Shown: positions 27,442-37,862, counted from the first letter of the stretch. The stretch is DNA of 64,000 bases from Thermoplasmata archaeon (GCA_021846395.1 JAJZXB010000009.1:25587-89586); one strand, 5' to 3'. Numbers and translations: made by a program. Notes: generated by a model not told the origin, from the letters alone.

Positions 27442-29568
27442 ATGGGTAAACTTGCTGGAATAATTACAGGAGGTATTTCAATAGTAATTCTTGCCTATAC
27501 TGAAATTTCATCACTTTATAGGCCATTAATAAACTGGTTAGGGCCATTATTTGGTTACAATTTCCCCCTATTTCTAGGTATACTTGGATTAATTGCGGGG
27601 AATCCAATAAATCACCCCATAATATTGCTGTCATGGATAATTATAGGCGTTGTAATTGGTGTATTTTCAGGAAAGGGGTTTAGGGCAGCCGGTGTATCAA
27701 TCTTAATGTTTACATTATCATTATCTTTGATTTCTCTTATATTTTTATCAATGTTCAATATGAGTATTTTAAGTTTAAATATTTCAATTCTTCAGTCCGC
27801 TTTGCTTAATATATTCCATGTAAGTTTATACGTAGTGCCTGCTGGAACAAGCTTAATTTCGATAAAAAATGAGCCAGTTATTTCAACTCTTTATACCATA
27901 TTACTTAAAATAATTGGGTCAGGAACCACAGGAAACGTCAGCTTTACACTATTTGAACCATTACTTTTAAATGTAATTGAAAATCTGATAATTGTTGTTA
28001 CAATATCAAGCATTGTAGGAAGCCTGCTTCATAGAAAAAAACACATAAAAAAGAAAGAGGTGGTAACAGCTGTTATTGCAGTTATTATCATATTATTGAT
28101 GATAACGTCGATGTACGTACCTGTTAATAGTAATAACACAAATGCAACACCCTCCGCTTTTTCCATAACAAATTTAAACACATCAAAGCCAATGCAGGGT
28201 TCTCTGAATTATATTACTGAGAACGGATCTTTGATAAGTTCAGTTGCTCTGGCAAACAATTATTCATCAAATAGCAATGTTGCATTTGCAGCGGTAATAC
28301 TTAACAATAATATTTCTACATTATCTCATTTTCTTGGAGATCATAAATTTGCTGTCAATGGGCTTTCCAGCATACTGAACATAGTTCCAGATGCTGTCTT
28401 CATAGTTGTAACAAAAAATACGTACAGTCTTGGGGCTTCCGGAACATCCAATTTATTGAAAACATCCGGTATGACCTCCCCCAAACTTATCTATAACTCT
28501 ACATACAAACATTTCAATATATACATCTATGGCCAAAATGTTAATTATAAAACTTCTGCGGAATCTGTGGTCAATAATTATCACTCCAACCAGACTATGT
28601 ACTCAATTTTGAAAAATAACACAGATAGTGGATACTATATACCGGGCAACAGTGGCAACAGTGTAAATGCGTCCATACTGGCCTATGGTTTTGGAAACTA
28701 TTCATTACTGTTTAAAAACAATGTAAATATAGGGGAAAAAGAATTCCTAGTTGGCATTTTTGAAAATAAAAATGTATTCCACTCTTCTGGCAGTCTCAAA
28801 AATATAAGGCTGAGCTATATATTAAATTACAATAAAACAATAAAATTCCCATCAAACGAACTTTCCTTTATAGGAATTATTTATCCCAATACAACCTCAT
28901 CTGGAAACATAGTTACGGATCGTGTTTTCTATTCCAACAATGCAGCCTTTGCTAAAAATTTAGGCTCAAATCAAAATACAACTTATTATACCGTGAGTGA
29001 AGTAACTCCATATAGCTCAAGTGTTCATGTTAATTATACATTTCCGGCATACATATACTTTAATATACACTATAAAACACAAAACGGAATAACAACAATA
29101 TACACTGTACTTCAAAATAGAGATAATTCTACACTCAGGAATGTAAATATATCGGAATCAAAGTTTTTATCATACTATTATAAAACAAATTCAATTGAGC
29201 TTGTTTCCGGTAAACCATTTAAAAACAATGTAACATTATCGACAAATCAATACGACAACTTTTCGTATCAGGTTAAATTAAACGGTACAGGGGACTATGT
29301 AATTCCATATGCCAGCATTTCATATAATATGAATAATAAATCACATAATACAACATCAAATCAATTTATTGTAAAGAGTCCGGAAAAAAATGTATTCGTT
29401 GTTATTAATTCGGCATTTGACCCGTTATTTGCATCAATAAATGCTAAATTTTTGTCAACCACGTTATTTTCAGATAAATATGTGTCTGTTAATATTTTTG
29501 ATTTAATATTATCCTCAATCGTGTTTTTGGATATATACATTGAATTCCGTGGCAGAAGAAAATCATAA
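27442..29568 (+). CDS. Large membrane-anchored surface protein of unknown function
   Basis: A 708-aa protein with no family I recognise. About six or seven hydrophobic helices fill residues 1-225 (for example LAGIITGGISIVILAY, LLSWIIIGVVIGVFSG, VVTAVIAVIIILLMI). A 450-residue Asn/Ser/Thr-rich segment follows, presumably outside the cell, with many N-x-S/T sites that suggest heavy glycosylation. A final helix near 683-703 (FDLILSSIVFLDIYI) ends in an RGRRKS cytosolic tail. TTTATATAT at 27414-27422 lies 25 bp before the ATG, so it has its own leaderless promoter. It could be an envelope or S-layer-associated protein. Confidence 0.75.
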   Translation: MGKLAGIITGGISIVILAYTEISSLYRPLINWLGPLFGYNFPLFLGILGLIAGNPINHPIILLSWIIIGVVIGVFSGKGFRAAGVSILMFTLSLSLISLIFLSMFNMSILSLNISILQSALLNIFHVSLYVVPAGTSLISIKNEPVISTLYTILLKIIGSGTTGNVSFTLFEPLLLNVIENLIIVVTISSIVGSLLHRKKHIKKKEVVTAVIAVIIILLMITSMYVPVNSNNTNATPSAFSITNLNTSKPMQGSLNYITENGSLISSVALANNYSSNSNVAFAAVILNNNISTLSHFLGDHKFAVNGLSSILNIVPDAVFIVVTKNTYSLGASGTSNLLKTSGMTSPKLIYNSTYKHFNIYIYGQNVNYKTSAESVVNNYHSNQTMYSILKNNTDSGYYIPGNSGNSVNASILAYGFGNYSLLFKNNVNIGEKEFLVGIFENKNVFHSSGSLKNIRLSYILNYNKTIKFPSNELSFIGIIYPNTTSSGNIVTDRVFYSNNAAFAKNLGSNQNTTYYTVSEVTPYSSSVHVNYTFPAYIYFNIHYKTQNGITTIYTVLQNRDNSTLRNVNISESKFLSYYYKTNSIELVSGKPFKNNVTLSTNQYDNFSYQVKLNGTGDYVIPYASISYNMNNKSHNTTSNQFIVKSPEKNVFVVINSAFDPLFASINAKFLSTTLFSDKYVSVNIFDLILSSIVFLDIYIEFRGRRKS

Positions 29569-29659
29569 TGATATTTTATATTTATTTTTAAATAAATATC
29601 AATACATCCTATTTTATAAATAAGGAAAAGTTTATAAATTTTTATATAATTAGATAAAA

Positions 29660-30238
29660 ATGTATATTTCAATGGAAGATGAATATGTAATAAGAGTTCC
29701 TCCTGAGTTGTTAAATGAAAATTACAATAAAGCCGTAATGGATGCATCAAAATCAATTCTTGAAGGCAAATTGGTGGATATGGAAAATGAAGAACACAGA
29801 AGTATTGGAAAGTCATTTATCATTTCAATGGAAAATATTACCTTAACAGGTGATGGATCAATAGTGCATGGTGATGGTGGAGTTTATCAAACAATAAAAT
29901 ACAGTGCGCTTGCCTATTACCCTAAAATGCACGAAATAGTGGATGGCATTGTCATGTTTATTCAAAAATTCGGGGCTTTTATAAAATTTGGGCCATTCGA
30001 AGGATTGTTGCACATAAGCCAGATTATGGAGGATTCTATAAATGTGGATGTTGATAATCAGATACTGTCAGGAAAAGATTCAAAATTATCTTTGAAAGTT
30101 GGGGACAAGATCAGAGTAAAAATAGTTTCATTGAATCTTGGCTCATCATCATTATCAGAAAGTAAGATAGGGTTAACAGCAAAACAACCGGGCCTTGGAA
30201 AGGAAGAATGGTCACATAAGGAGAATATTAAAAATTAG
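29660..30238 (+). CDS. rpo7: RNA polymerase subunit Rpo7 (E')
   Basis: Archaeal homologue of Rpb7, 192 aa, part of the Rpo4/7 stalk that helps open promoters and binds the emerging RNA. The N-terminal RNP-like tip domain starts MYISMEDEYVIRVPPELL and holds SIVHGDGGVYQTIKYSALAY. The C-terminal S1/OB domain begins VDGIVMFIQKFGAFIKFGPFEGLLH and ends IGLTAKQPGLG. TTTATAAAT at 29631-29639 suggests transcription from the ATG at 29660; Met5 is an alternative start. It heads a run of genes conserved across archaea. Confidence 0.95.
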   Translation: MYISMEDEYVIRVPPELLNENYNKAVMDASKSILEGKLVDMENEEHRSIGKSFIISMENITLTGDGSIVHGDGGVYQTIKYSALAYYPKMHEIVDGIVMFIQKFGAFIKFGPFEGLLHISQIMEDSINVDVDNQILSGKDSKLSLKVGDKIRVKIVSLNLGSSSLSESKIGLTAKQPGLGKEEWSHKENIKN

Positions 30239-30246
30239 GTGAAAAT

Positions 30247-30438
30247 ATGAAAAAAGAATATAAGGCTTGTAAAATTTGCAAAAGACTGACACCTGAAAAT
30301 ATCTGCCCAGTGCATGGGGAGGAAAAAGCAAAGGAGGACTGGTTCGGTTTTTTAATAATAAATAACATAAATTCCACGATTGCCAATAAGGCCAATGTCT
30401 CAGAACCCGGTATATATGCCATTAAAGTTAGATCATGA
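30247..30438 (+). CDS. spt4: Transcription elongation factor Spt4 (RpoE'')
   Basis: A 63-aa zinc protein that pairs with Spt5 to keep RNA polymerase processive. Zinc ligands are in CKICKRL near the N-terminus and CPVHGEE about 16 residues later, where His may replace the fourth-site Cys. The [11 protein letters not shown] ending is typical. It lies 8 nt after rpo7 with GGTGAAA before the ATG, and overlaps the next gene by 23 nt if that starts at 30416. Confidence 0.9.
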   Translation: MKKEYKACKICKRLTPENICPVHGEEKAKEDWFGFLIINNINSTIANKANVSEPGIYAIKVRS

Positions 30439-30913
30439 TATTGTGCTGAACAATACCATAATTAATACCATAAAGGAATTCAAACACAATCTGACCACAT
30501 GTTATAAAGTTAAAGAATTATCAAATTCCTATAAAATTATTAGTGTTGGTGATGTTACAACAGAAAATTTAAAAAATAATAACGTTGAAATTTTTCTTCA
30601 GGTTGTTGATCTGATGACAAAAAGAAATGAAAGGGTTTTTGAACACATAAAAAATTCGGTAAAGGTACCCAATCCTCCCGGAACCATAAGCCTTGCCCTT
30701 ATAAATGCAATAAAAAAAGCATTTGAAAGTGAAAATAAAACAAGAATAGAGGTGCTCGGTGAGGAAGATTTGGCTGTTATACCAATAATATTTTATGCAG
30801 ATTTCAATACAGTAATTGTATATGGAATTCCAGATAAGGGTATGGCATATATAAAAGTAAATAAAGAAATAAAAGATACGGTAAAAAAAATGTTGGGTGA
30901 TGTAAATGTCTGA
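30416..30913 (+). CDS. GTP-dependent dephospho-CoA kinase (DUF359)
   Basis: Archaeal enzyme for the last CoA step, phosphorylating dephospho-CoA with GTP. The 165-aa product has the family blocks [44 protein letters not shown] and [15 protein letters not shown] take ATG 30416 rather than an upstream in-frame ATG at 30380, because the extension has no family similarity and would overlap spt4 more deeply. It sits between spt4 and S24e, its usual archaeal neighbourhood. Its stop overlaps the S24e start. Confidence 0.88.
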   Translation: MPLKLDHDIVLNNTIINTIKEFKHNLTTCYKVKELSNSYKIISVGDVTTENLKNNNVEIFLQVVDLMTKRNERVFEHIKNSVKVPNPPGTISLALINAIKKAFESENKTRIEVLGEEDLAVIPIIFYADFNTVIVYGIPDKGMAYIKVNKEIKDTVKKMLGDVNV

Positions 30914-31223
30914 AAATACAGTAATAAAAAATTTCAAGGTTGATAGTGAGCGTGACAACGGAGTAGTGTTTAGAAAGGAAATAAAATATACAATAGTATA
31001 TGATTCTGGAAAAACACCTAGCAGGGAACAGATAAAGGATTTGCTTGTGAATTATTACAAGGCATCAAGGGAACTGATTATTGTTGACAATAACAAACAG
31101 GAAACTGGGAAGGATGAAATAAAGGGATATGCAAAAATTTATGATACAAAGGAACACGCAATGCTATATGAACCTGATTATGAGTTAATAAGAAATAAAT
31201 TAAAAGAGAAGGAGGCGCAATGA
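30906..31223 (+). CDS. rps24e: Small-subunit ribosomal protein eS24
   Basis: A 105-aa archaeal/eukaryotic ribosomal protein. It shows the usual start [37 protein letters not shown], the conserved [15 protein letters not shown] and the basic C-terminus. It overlaps the dephospho-CoA kinase by 8 nt, and the S27ae start overlaps its TGA (ATGA) behind GGAGG. Confidence 0.95.
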   Translation: MSENTVIKNFKVDSERDNGVVFRKEIKYTIVYDSGKTPSREQIKDLLVNYYKASRELIIVDNNKQETGKDEIKGYAKIYDTKEHAMLYEPDYELIRNKLKEKEAQ

Positions 31224-31378
31224 TGGAAAAAAGAGAACTATATACAGTGGAAAATGACAAGATAGTTAGAAAAAAAAGGTTCTGCCCAAGATGCGGACCA
31301 GGCGTATTTCTTGCAGAACATAATGATAGATACACATGTGGAAAATGTGGATACACAGAATTTAAAAAGAAAAAATAA
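31220..31378 (+). CDS. rps27ae: Small-subunit ribosomal protein eS31 (S27ae)
   Basis: A 52-aa zinc-ribbon ribosomal protein too short for many gene callers. It reads [13 protein letters not shown], then [17 protein letters not shown], then [12 protein letters not shown], and ends in KKKK. The two CxxC pairs form the zinc site. Start is ATG 31220 or the adjacent ATG 31223; GGAGG at 31211-31215 fits either. It is the final gene of the rpo7 cluster. Confidence 0.95.
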   Translation: MMEKRELYTVENDKIVRKKRFCPRCGPGVFLAEHNDRYTCGKCGYTEFKKKK

Positions 31379-31390
31379 ATCTTTTAATAT

Positions 31391-31690
31391 TTATAAATTG
31401 TAAATTATATTTGTTATTTCTCCGCCTTCCTTTTCTATTGACGATATTCTTTTTCTTAAAAGCTCCTGGGATTCCTTATCATCGGTTTTAACGCCCAGTA
31501 ATGCAACAAGATATGTTAATTGGTAGTCAAGAATTAGGCTCAAAGTTCTAAGATATTCCTGTTTTTCCTCATGTACATTTTTTCTTTTTGTGGCTATAAA
31601 ACAATCAAAATGCACTGACCCATCCTTTGTAAAGGTGAATTTTTCACCAGTCTTTATCAACTTATTGCATATGTAGCATCCGTATTCCAT
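31391..31690 (-). CDS. DUF2175 zinc-binding protein
   Basis: A 99-aa protein with an N-terminal LIM/treble-clef-like knuckle: CYICNKLIKTGEKFTFTKDGSVHFDCF gives Cys-x2-Cys and His-x2-Cys ligands within 30 residues. The rest is helical and charged (RTLSLILDYQLTYLVALLGV, then KESQELLRKRISSIEKEGGEI). This is the pattern of the archaeal DUF2175 family, whose role is unknown. It is convergent with S27ae. Confidence 0.8.
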   Translation of the reverse strand: MEYGCYICNKLIKTGEKFTFTKDGSVHFDCFIATKRKNVHEEKQEYLRTLSLILDYQLTYLVALLGVKTDDKESQELLRKRISSIEKEGGEITNIIYNL

Positions 31691-31898
31691 AATTCATAAT
31701 ATTTTAAAAGATGTTAAATTTATCGTCTGAAAAATCGCTAAATCCATTGTAAATTAACATTTTTACGCAGATTTCGAATATATGAACATTGACACTTTCT
31801 AAAAATGGATTCCTCAAACATACCATTCTCATAGTTTTTTAAAACACTTGTAAGTTGGTAATAAAAATGCAATATAAAATGAAAAAAATTAAAAGAAT

Positions 31899-32270
31899 TT
31901 ATTTTTTTTGAGTTTTTGCCATCAATATTATTGCAATTGAAATAATTATCATGATAAAGTCTAGAATCAGTGCAGCAATAGAATCTGTTGTGTATGGAAG
32001 TTTAGTATTGAACACCGGTGCTATTGCCACTCTGGATTCAAAAAGCAAAGCCGCATCAAGTATATAAAATATCAATACAGGAATAAAGAATTTTCTTCTG
32101 TCTTCTAGAAACATCATCCCACTTGCAATGCTTATGGCTATAACAAAACCGAAAAAAACCTTTGCCACAAACGGAAGGGGCAACCCAATTAAAACAAAAT
32201 GTAATCCCGCCCATAACATTGAACCGAAAAATCCAAGCCATTGTAGTATCTGATAGCTATATTTATTCAT
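31899..32270 (-). CDS. Small membrane protein, four helices
   Basis: A 123-aa hydrophobic protein with four predicted helices: ILQWLGFFGSMLWAGLHFVLI, VAKVFFGFVIAISIASGMMFL, FFIPVLIFYILDAALLF and SIAALILDFIMIIISIAIIL. A short charged loop (EDRRK) and a KTQKK tail imply a cytosolic C-terminus. No family is recognised. It is flanked by 209 bp and 269 bp of gene-free AT-rich DNA. Confidence 0.65.
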   Translation of the reverse strand: MNKYSYQILQWLGFFGSMLWAGLHFVLIGLPLPFVAKVFFGFVIAISIASGMMFLEDRRKFFIPVLIFYILDAALLFESRVAIAPVFNTKLPYTTDSIAALILDFIMIIISIAIILMAKTQKK

Positions 32271-32539
32271 ATGTATACAAATAAATATTATTATTTAGAA
32301 ATTATTGTGGGATATTGTCTACAATTCCCATACAATTTACAAAAATAATAATTATGTTATATGACCTTATGTATTCTGAGAGTTGTGAAAATTTAATGGT
32401 TACAGTATATCTTATAAAAGTTATTAGGTAAAAAATTTTTAAATTCTAAATTTAAAATTATATGTGGACAATATTCGTTTAATATTTAAAAATTTCAGCA
32501 TATAAAAAAATATATCTAAATTAATAATATATTCCATGG

Positions 32540-33829
32540 ATGGAAAAAATAAAAAACATATTATCGGATGATTTTATAAATTCAGATGTAACCATACATG
32601 GATGGGTTTACAGAACGAGAAGTTCAGGAAAAATAACATTTATAATTTTAAGAGATTCTTCCGGAATAATTCAGTGCATTGCAAATTCAGTAAATCTAAA
32701 TGAAGAACAGATGAAGGAACTTTCTTCAATGACTATTGAAAGCAGCATGGAGATTACCGGTTCAATAAAAAAAGAGACAAGAGCAATTACTGGCTATGAA
32801 CTGGCAATTAAATCCTATAAAATCTATGAAAGAAATGAAAATTTTCCCATTACTAAGGATCTTGGTGAGGAATTTTTGCTGGATAACAGGCATCTATGGC
32901 TCAGAAGCAGAGAGTTTACATCTGTGCTTAAAATAAGATCGACCATATTCCAGGCATTTTCGGATTTTTTTTATAAAAATGATTATTATCAAGTACAGGC
33001 CCCAATGCTTGTCTCAACCGCAACCGAAGGCGGGTCAACTTTATTTACGGTTGATTTTTTTGGGGAAAAAGTAAATTTAACCCAGAGCACACAGTTTTAT
33101 CTTGAAACACTAATTTACAGTCTTGAAAAGGTGTTTACAATTGCCCCGAGCTTCAGGGCAGAGAAATCAAGAACCAGAAGGCATCTTACTGAATACTGGC
33201 ACGCCGAAGCGGAAGTGGCATGGTACAGTAATGAGGATATGATGAGGGACGAGGAACAGATGATCGGATATATCATTGATCAGGTTATAAAAAATAATGA
33301 AGAAGATTTAAAAATAATCAACAGAGATATAAATATGCTAAAGAAAATTAAACCACCATTTCAGAGGATAAAATACAGGGATTTAATAGAAATGTCAAAA
33401 CAATTTGGAATGAATTTAAAATACGGAGACGATCTTGGTGCTGATGAAGAATACAGCATAATGATCAATTTTGATAAACCCATATTTGTCACAGATTATC
33501 CCGAGTCATTGAAAACATTTTATCACAGGCCAGATCCTGACAATCCGGGAGAAATTCTCTGCCACGATATGCTTGCTCCGGAAGGATATGGTGAAGTAAT
33601 AGGCGGTGGGGAAAGGATTTACGATTTAAACCAATTGATGGAAAGAATAAAAAATAACGATCTGAACGAGGAAAATTATTACTGGTATCTTGATTTAAGG
33701 AAATATGGCAGCATACCACACAGTGGCTTTGGGCTTGGCATGGACCGTCTGGTTACATGGATATGTGGGCTTAAAAATATAAAGGAATCTCTACCCTATC
33801 CAAGAACAATAAGGAGAATAAAACCATGA
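32540..33829 (+). CDS. asnS: Asparaginyl-tRNA synthetase
   Basis: Class IIb synthetase of 429 aa charging tRNA-Asn. An OB-fold anticodon domain opens the protein ([25 protein letters not shown]). The catalytic core has [16 protein letters not shown], motif 2 [45 protein letters not shown] and motif 3 [16 protein letters not shown]. These match the Pyrococcus AsnRS pattern rather than AspRS. The presence of AsnRS means direct charging of tRNA-Asn is available. Its TGA overlaps the hemE start by 4 nt. Confidence 0.92.
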   Translation: MEKIKNILSDDFINSDVTIHGWVYRTRSSGKITFIILRDSSGIIQCIANSVNLNEEQMKELSSMTIESSMEITGSIKKETRAITGYELAIKSYKIYERNENFPITKDLGEEFLLDNRHLWLRSREFTSVLKIRSTIFQAFSDFFYKNDYYQVQAPMLVSTATEGGSTLFTVDFFGEKVNLTQSTQFYLETLIYSLEKVFTIAPSFRAEKSRTRRHLTEYWHAEAEVAWYSNEDMMRDEEQMIGYIIDQVIKNNEEDLKIINRDINMLKKIKPPFQRIKYRDLIEMSKQFGMNLKYGDDLGADEEYSIMINFDKPIFVTDYPESLKTFYHRPDPDNPGEILCHDMLAPEGYGEVIGGGERIYDLNQLMERIKNNDLNEENYYWYLDLRKYGSIPHSGFGLGMDRLVTWICGLKNIKESLPYPRTIRRIKP

Positions 33830-34839
33830 ATGATTTTATTTCAATGGTCAAATATCATCAATCAGAAAAAATTCCCGTCTGGTTCATGAGGCAGGCGGGG
33901 AGATATATGAAACTGTATCAGGATATACGGAAGGACAATACAATAAGGGAAATATGCATGAATCCCGAATTAACCGAGAGGATTACATATGAACCGGTAA
34001 AGCTCCTTGGAGTTGATTCAGCAATAATATTCGCGGATATTATACTGCCTCTTGAAGCTATGGGATATAAAATTGGTTTTAATTCAAACGGACCAGTAAT
34101 AGAAAATGGATATACAGATAATAGGGAAATGAAAAATATACATGAATTCGAGTATAAAAGCCTGAAATACAGAACTGTTGATGCAATAAAATTATTTAAG
34201 GAAAAACATAAAACTCCACTGATAGGCTTTTCAGGAGGTATTGTAACAATTCTCTCATATATTATCTCGGGAAAATCAGACAGTAATCTGTTAAAGACTA
34301 AAAAGGTGATGTTCAATGATGAAGCTTTCAAAAGTTATGTTAAATTAATAAAGGAAATGATAATTGAATATTTGAAAATACAGGTAAAATCAGGAGTTGA
34401 TGCAATTCAGATTTTTGATAGCTGGCTAGGATCAATTTCTCCATATGCATTTAACAAATATTTAAAAAATGATGTTATGGAAATAATAAATGAATTCAAA
34501 GGTAAGATACCAATTATTTATTTCTCAACTGGAACTTCCGGAATTGTTGATGAATTAAGAGATACTGGTCCGGATTTTATCAGCATTGATTGGCGTATAA
34601 AGTTGAGTAATGTACGAAAAATGATTGGGAACAATATAGGATTGCAAGGGAATCTCGATCCTTATACGGTTTCATACAATCAGAACGAAGCCATACATGA
34701 AACCAAAGATATATTAGGCAATTTGAAGAATCATGACAATTACATATTCAATCTTGGTCACGGTGTTTTACCAGAAACGGATGAAAACACATTAAAAGAA
34801 ATAACTGAACTGATTCATAATTATAAACAAAAAAGATAA
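33826..34839 (+). CDS. hemE: Uroporphyrinogen decarboxylase
   Basis: Removes four acetate carboxyls from uroporphyrinogen III to give coproporphyrinogen III in heme synthesis. The 337-aa protein has the [19 protein letters not shown] signature, the catalytic-region Asp in [38 protein letters not shown] and [10 protein letters not shown] near the C-terminus. It is translationally coupled to asnS. No other heme gene is in the window. Confidence 0.95.
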   Translation: MNDFISMVKYHQSEKIPVWFMRQAGRYMKLYQDIRKDNTIREICMNPELTERITYEPVKLLGVDSAIIFADIILPLEAMGYKIGFNSNGPVIENGYTDNREMKNIHEFEYKSLKYRTVDAIKLFKEKHKTPLIGFSGGIVTILSYIISGKSDSNLLKTKKVMFNDEAFKSYVKLIKEMIIEYLKIQVKSGVDAIQIFDSWLGSISPYAFNKYLKNDVMEIINEFKGKIPIIYFSTGTSGIVDELRDTGPDFISIDWRIKLSNVRKMIGNNIGLQGNLDPYTVSYNQNEAIHETKDILGNLKNHDNYIFNLGHGVLPETDENTLKEITELIHNYKQKR

Positions 34840-34863
34840 TATATCATTTTATTTTAAGTATTT

Positions 34864-35919
34864 ATGGAAAGCACTGGAAGTTCAATTTTACCATTACACT
34901 ATGGCCATCCACCGGAATATCTATATAAAAGGATGGTGCGCCTTGGTGGCATAATCAGTGACATAATTATAAAAAATTTTGGAACAGGTGATTTTTTAAA
35001 AAAACTATCCGATCCCTTCTGGTTTCATTCACTATCACTTGCAATAGGGTTTGACTGGAATTCAAGCGGTACAACCACTGCAACATTGAGTGCACTGAAA
35101 AATTATTTAAATAAAAGTGATGATATTTTTATCCTTGGTGGAAAGGGCAATCATCTGAATGGCATTAAGGATGAATTCAAAATTCTTGAGAGTAATGGAA
35201 ATATAAAAGAGAGTTTATTGCGCAGTATCAAGAATAGTGCAACAAAAATAGCTAAAATTGATGAAAAACTACTCCAGGACAACTTTGATTTATATATGCA
35301 ATTTATAATAATTGACTATAAGGGCAATTATTCAATTGTGCAGCAGGGCATGAACAAAAACACTCGCCTTGCCAGAAGATATCACTGGATAAACGGTATC
35401 AGGGATTATTATAATGATGGAAGAAATGGATTGTCCGGTTATGAAAATAACAATGTGCTTGATTTATCCACATCAAAAAGTGGTGAAAATAAAAAGGGAA
35501 TAATAGACATTATAAAGGATAATCCATTAAAATATTCTAGGCAAAGAAGTCTTGATAATTACATGGAAAAAAATGTTCTGGATTTAAATTATCACATAAA
35601 CTGGAATAAAATGAGGGAGTTGTATGAATATAATCCCGATAATTTCGATGAGTTAATGTCCATTAAAGGATTGCAAAAATCCACAATAAGAGCACTGGCA
35701 TATCTATCAGAGATAATATATGGCCATCAAGCATCCTATATCGATCCTGTAAGATTTTCATTCTGCCTTGGAGGTAAAGATGGTGTCCCAAAACCAGTCA
35801 ATATAAATGATTATGATACTGCTATAAAATTTTACGGTGACATTTTAAATGGGAATCCAGAAAAATTTGATATACTAAGAAGATTATCAAAAATGAGCTA
35901 TTCACACTATAAACTTTAA
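34864..35919 (+). CDS. DUF763 family protein
   Basis: A 351-aa protein of the DUF763 family, found mostly in thermophiles and archaea and without an assigned function. Recognisable parts are the start STGSSILPLHYGHPPEYLYKRM, GFDWNSSGTTTAT, the ILGGKGNHL segment, and a C-terminal helix-hairpin-helix-like FDELMSIKGLQKSTIRALAYL followed by YGHQASYIDPVRFSFCLGGKDG. The HhH motif suggests nucleic-acid binding. It starts 24 nt after hemE and may be co-transcribed. Confidence 0.85.
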   Translation: MESTGSSILPLHYGHPPEYLYKRMVRLGGIISDIIIKNFGTGDFLKKLSDPFWFHSLSLAIGFDWNSSGTTTATLSALKNYLNKSDDIFILGGKGNHLNGIKDEFKILESNGNIKESLLRSIKNSATKIAKIDEKLLQDNFDLYMQFIIIDYKGNYSIVQQGMNKNTRLARRYHWINGIRDYYNDGRNGLSGYENNNVLDLSTSKSGENKKGIIDIIKDNPLKYSRQRSLDNYMEKNVLDLNYHINWNKMRELYEYNPDNFDELMSIKGLQKSTIRALAYLSEIIYGHQASYIDPVRFSFCLGGKDGVPKPVNINDYDTAIKFYGDILNGNPEKFDILRRLSKMSYSHYKL

Positions 35920-36079
35920 ACCACATTATATGACAATCACACTTTTATTTTATTAAAATGATATTAAATATTTCCGCTTTTTAATCTTAATATACTAGGT
36001 TAAATGGAGAATGTCAGGTTAAGAGTGAACATTCAGATGACTGGTATATCAGGAAAAATAAATTAACATCACTCAAATA

Positions 36080-36440
36080 CAGGTTTTTTATCCTTTATGA
36101 ATTTATTTGAGTTAAGATCAATTGTGGCTTCTTTAATTTGAGATCTATTATTCATCACAATGGGACCGTATCAGAATATATCTTCCTTTATTGGCTTTCA
36201 ATTGAGAAGAAGAAATTCCAAATTATCACGGGGTTTTATCACAATTTCATCCCCATTAATAGAAAATACCATGGCATTCCCCGGTTCATGTTTTTGATTA
36301 TTTATTGAAATTTCTCCATTTACGGTATATATGATTTTTTTGTAATAATTTTTTGTAAAGATTTTCTATATGTCCATATACACTGTATATAATTCAGCAT
36401 CATCATTCAGTAAATTAAAAGCATCATTCACAAAAAGGTA
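36080..36440 (-). pseudogene. Decayed C-terminal part of a pirin-family protein
   Basis: The 550-bp gap before the APC permease contains no intact gene but decodes on the minus strand into pirin-like pieces: YKKIIYTVNGEISINNQ, NAMVFSINGDEIVIKP, NLEFLLLN, then after stops KPIKEDIF and YGPIVMNNRSQIKEA (compare the pirin ending YGPFVMNT). Several in-frame stops and at least one frameshift are present, and the N-terminal cupin domain is missing. The permease promoter partly overlaps the remnant. Confidence 0.6.
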
Positions 36441-36447
36441 TTATATA
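36440..36447 (+). promoter_or_regulatory. TATA box of the APC permease
   Basis: ATTATATA is centred 25 bp before ATG 36469, which decides that start over an in-frame upstream one at 36370 whose extension lacks any family similarity and crosses the pirin remnant. Confidence 0.55.
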
Positions 36448-36468
36448 CGTATTTCCCATAACACTCTT

Positions 36469-37812
36469 ATGGAACTCAAGAGAAACATAACGCTCTTTAA
36501 CGCAGTCATGATAAATCTGGGGGCCATAATTGGTGCAGGAATTTTTGTAATTATAGGCATAGCATCATTTAAAGCCGGTCCTGCAATAGTAATATCCATA
36601 ATATTATCAAGCATCATTGCAATATTTACTGGTTTAAGTTTTTCTGAAATTGCAAGACACGTATCAAAAGAAGGAGGGGTGTATGAATATGCTAAAAGTG
36701 TCTTGTCCCCAATGCCAGGATTCATTGGAGGATGGATGTGGACATTTGGCAATATTATTGGAATCGCAGCAGTGGCCTTGAGTTTCGGAAGCTATGTGAA
36801 TGCATTGACAGGCTTAAAATTAAACCCATTGTTTTTTGCCATAATATGTATATTATCGTTTATGACACTAAACGTTTTGGGGATTAAAAACTCTGCTAAA
36901 ACAATAACTGGAATTGTAATCGTAAATTTAATAATTTTAATGGCATTTATATTTTCTGGCTTAAGCAATTTTAACTCTGGAAATTTTGTAAATTTTATGC
37001 CACACGGAATATCCGGGATTATAACAGGAACCGCTTTAATCTTTTTTGCCTTTACTGGATTTTCAAGAGTTACAACCATAAGCGATGAAATTGTAAATCC
37101 AGAAAAAACAATACCACGGGCGATTATTTTATCAATAATCATATCATCAGTTTTGTATATTCTTGTTGCTGTGGCGTTGTTAGGATTCAAACCATATTAT
37201 GATTATTCAACATCATCATCACCCCTGGCACTTGCAATAAAATCATTGAACGATTATTATTTAACAATTTTAATCTCAATAGGTGGAATTACTGCAACTG
37301 CAGGAGTTACACTCACGGGAATACTGGGAACCTCGAGAGTATTGTTTGCCATGGGAAGAGATGATGAATTGCCAAAAAAATTATCATATATAGATAAATT
37401 TTCAACACCCATAATAGCCATAACTGTATCCGCTATACTTGGTATACTATTTTTAATATTCGTATCATTTGGAACCATAGTTGAAGCCTCAAATTCTGCG
37501 GTTTTAACCTCTTACATAATTATAAATATTTCAGCAATAGTTCTATATTTTAAATTGAGAAACAATGAAAAATCAAATGCAAATTTGTCAAAAAAACCAT
37601 ATTTTATTATTATACCCATTATGGGAATATCAACAATAATATTGATCATATTTTATATAAATGTTGCCAGTCTCTCCATTACCGGTGTACTATTACTTTT
37701 AAGTTTTATATATTATATTGTAAGGAAATATGTGATAAAAATTAATGGAAAAAGAATACCAAAGCATAGTGAAGTGAGGGCCTTTGGTTTGAGCAGATTA
37801 AGAAAACTGTAA
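36469..37812 (+). CDS. APC-superfamily amino acid permease
   Basis: A 447-aa membrane protein of about 12 helices. The first helix holds the APC signature NLGAIIGAGIFVIIGIA, followed by SFSEIARHVSKEGGVYEYAK and the helix 6 motif TGTALIFFAFTGFSRVTTISDE, with NPEKTIPRAII after it. Such carriers take up amino acids or amines by proton symport or exchange. The substrate is not predictable. It is monocistronic with a leaderless promoter. Confidence 0.9.
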   Translation: MELKRNITLFNAVMINLGAIIGAGIFVIIGIASFKAGPAIVISIILSSIIAIFTGLSFSEIARHVSKEGGVYEYAKSVLSPMPGFIGGWMWTFGNIIGIAAVALSFGSYVNALTGLKLNPLFFAIICILSFMTLNVLGIKNSAKTITGIVIVNLIILMAFIFSGLSNFNSGNFVNFMPHGISGIITGTALIFFAFTGFSRVTTISDEIVNPEKTIPRAIILSIIISSVLYILVAVALLGFKPYYDYSTSSSPLALAIKSLNDYYLTILISIGGITATAGVTLTGILGTSRVLFAMGRDDELPKKLSYIDKFSTPIIAITVSAILGILFLIFVSFGTIVEASNSAVLTSYIIINISAIVLYFKLRNNEKSNANLSKKPYFIIIPIMGISTIILIIFYINVASLSITGVLLLLSFIYYIVRKYVIKINGKRIPKHSEVRAFGLSRLRKL

Positions 37813-37862
37813 ATAATATTATATTGTATTTTTACATTTTAAAAAATCATTGGAAATAATTT

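Noticed and set aside
30380..30415. Upstream start for the dephospho-CoA kinase
   Set aside because: It would overlap spt4 by 59 nt and adds residues not seen in the family.
32540..33829. Aspartyl-tRNA synthetase
   Set aside because: The [31 protein letters not shown] and [11 protein letters not shown] segments follow archaeal AsnRS.
36370..36468. N-terminal extension of the APC permease from an upstream in-frame ATG
   Set aside because: The extra 33 residues have no permease similarity, cross a pirin remnant, and a TATA box 25 bp before ATG 36469 marks the true start.
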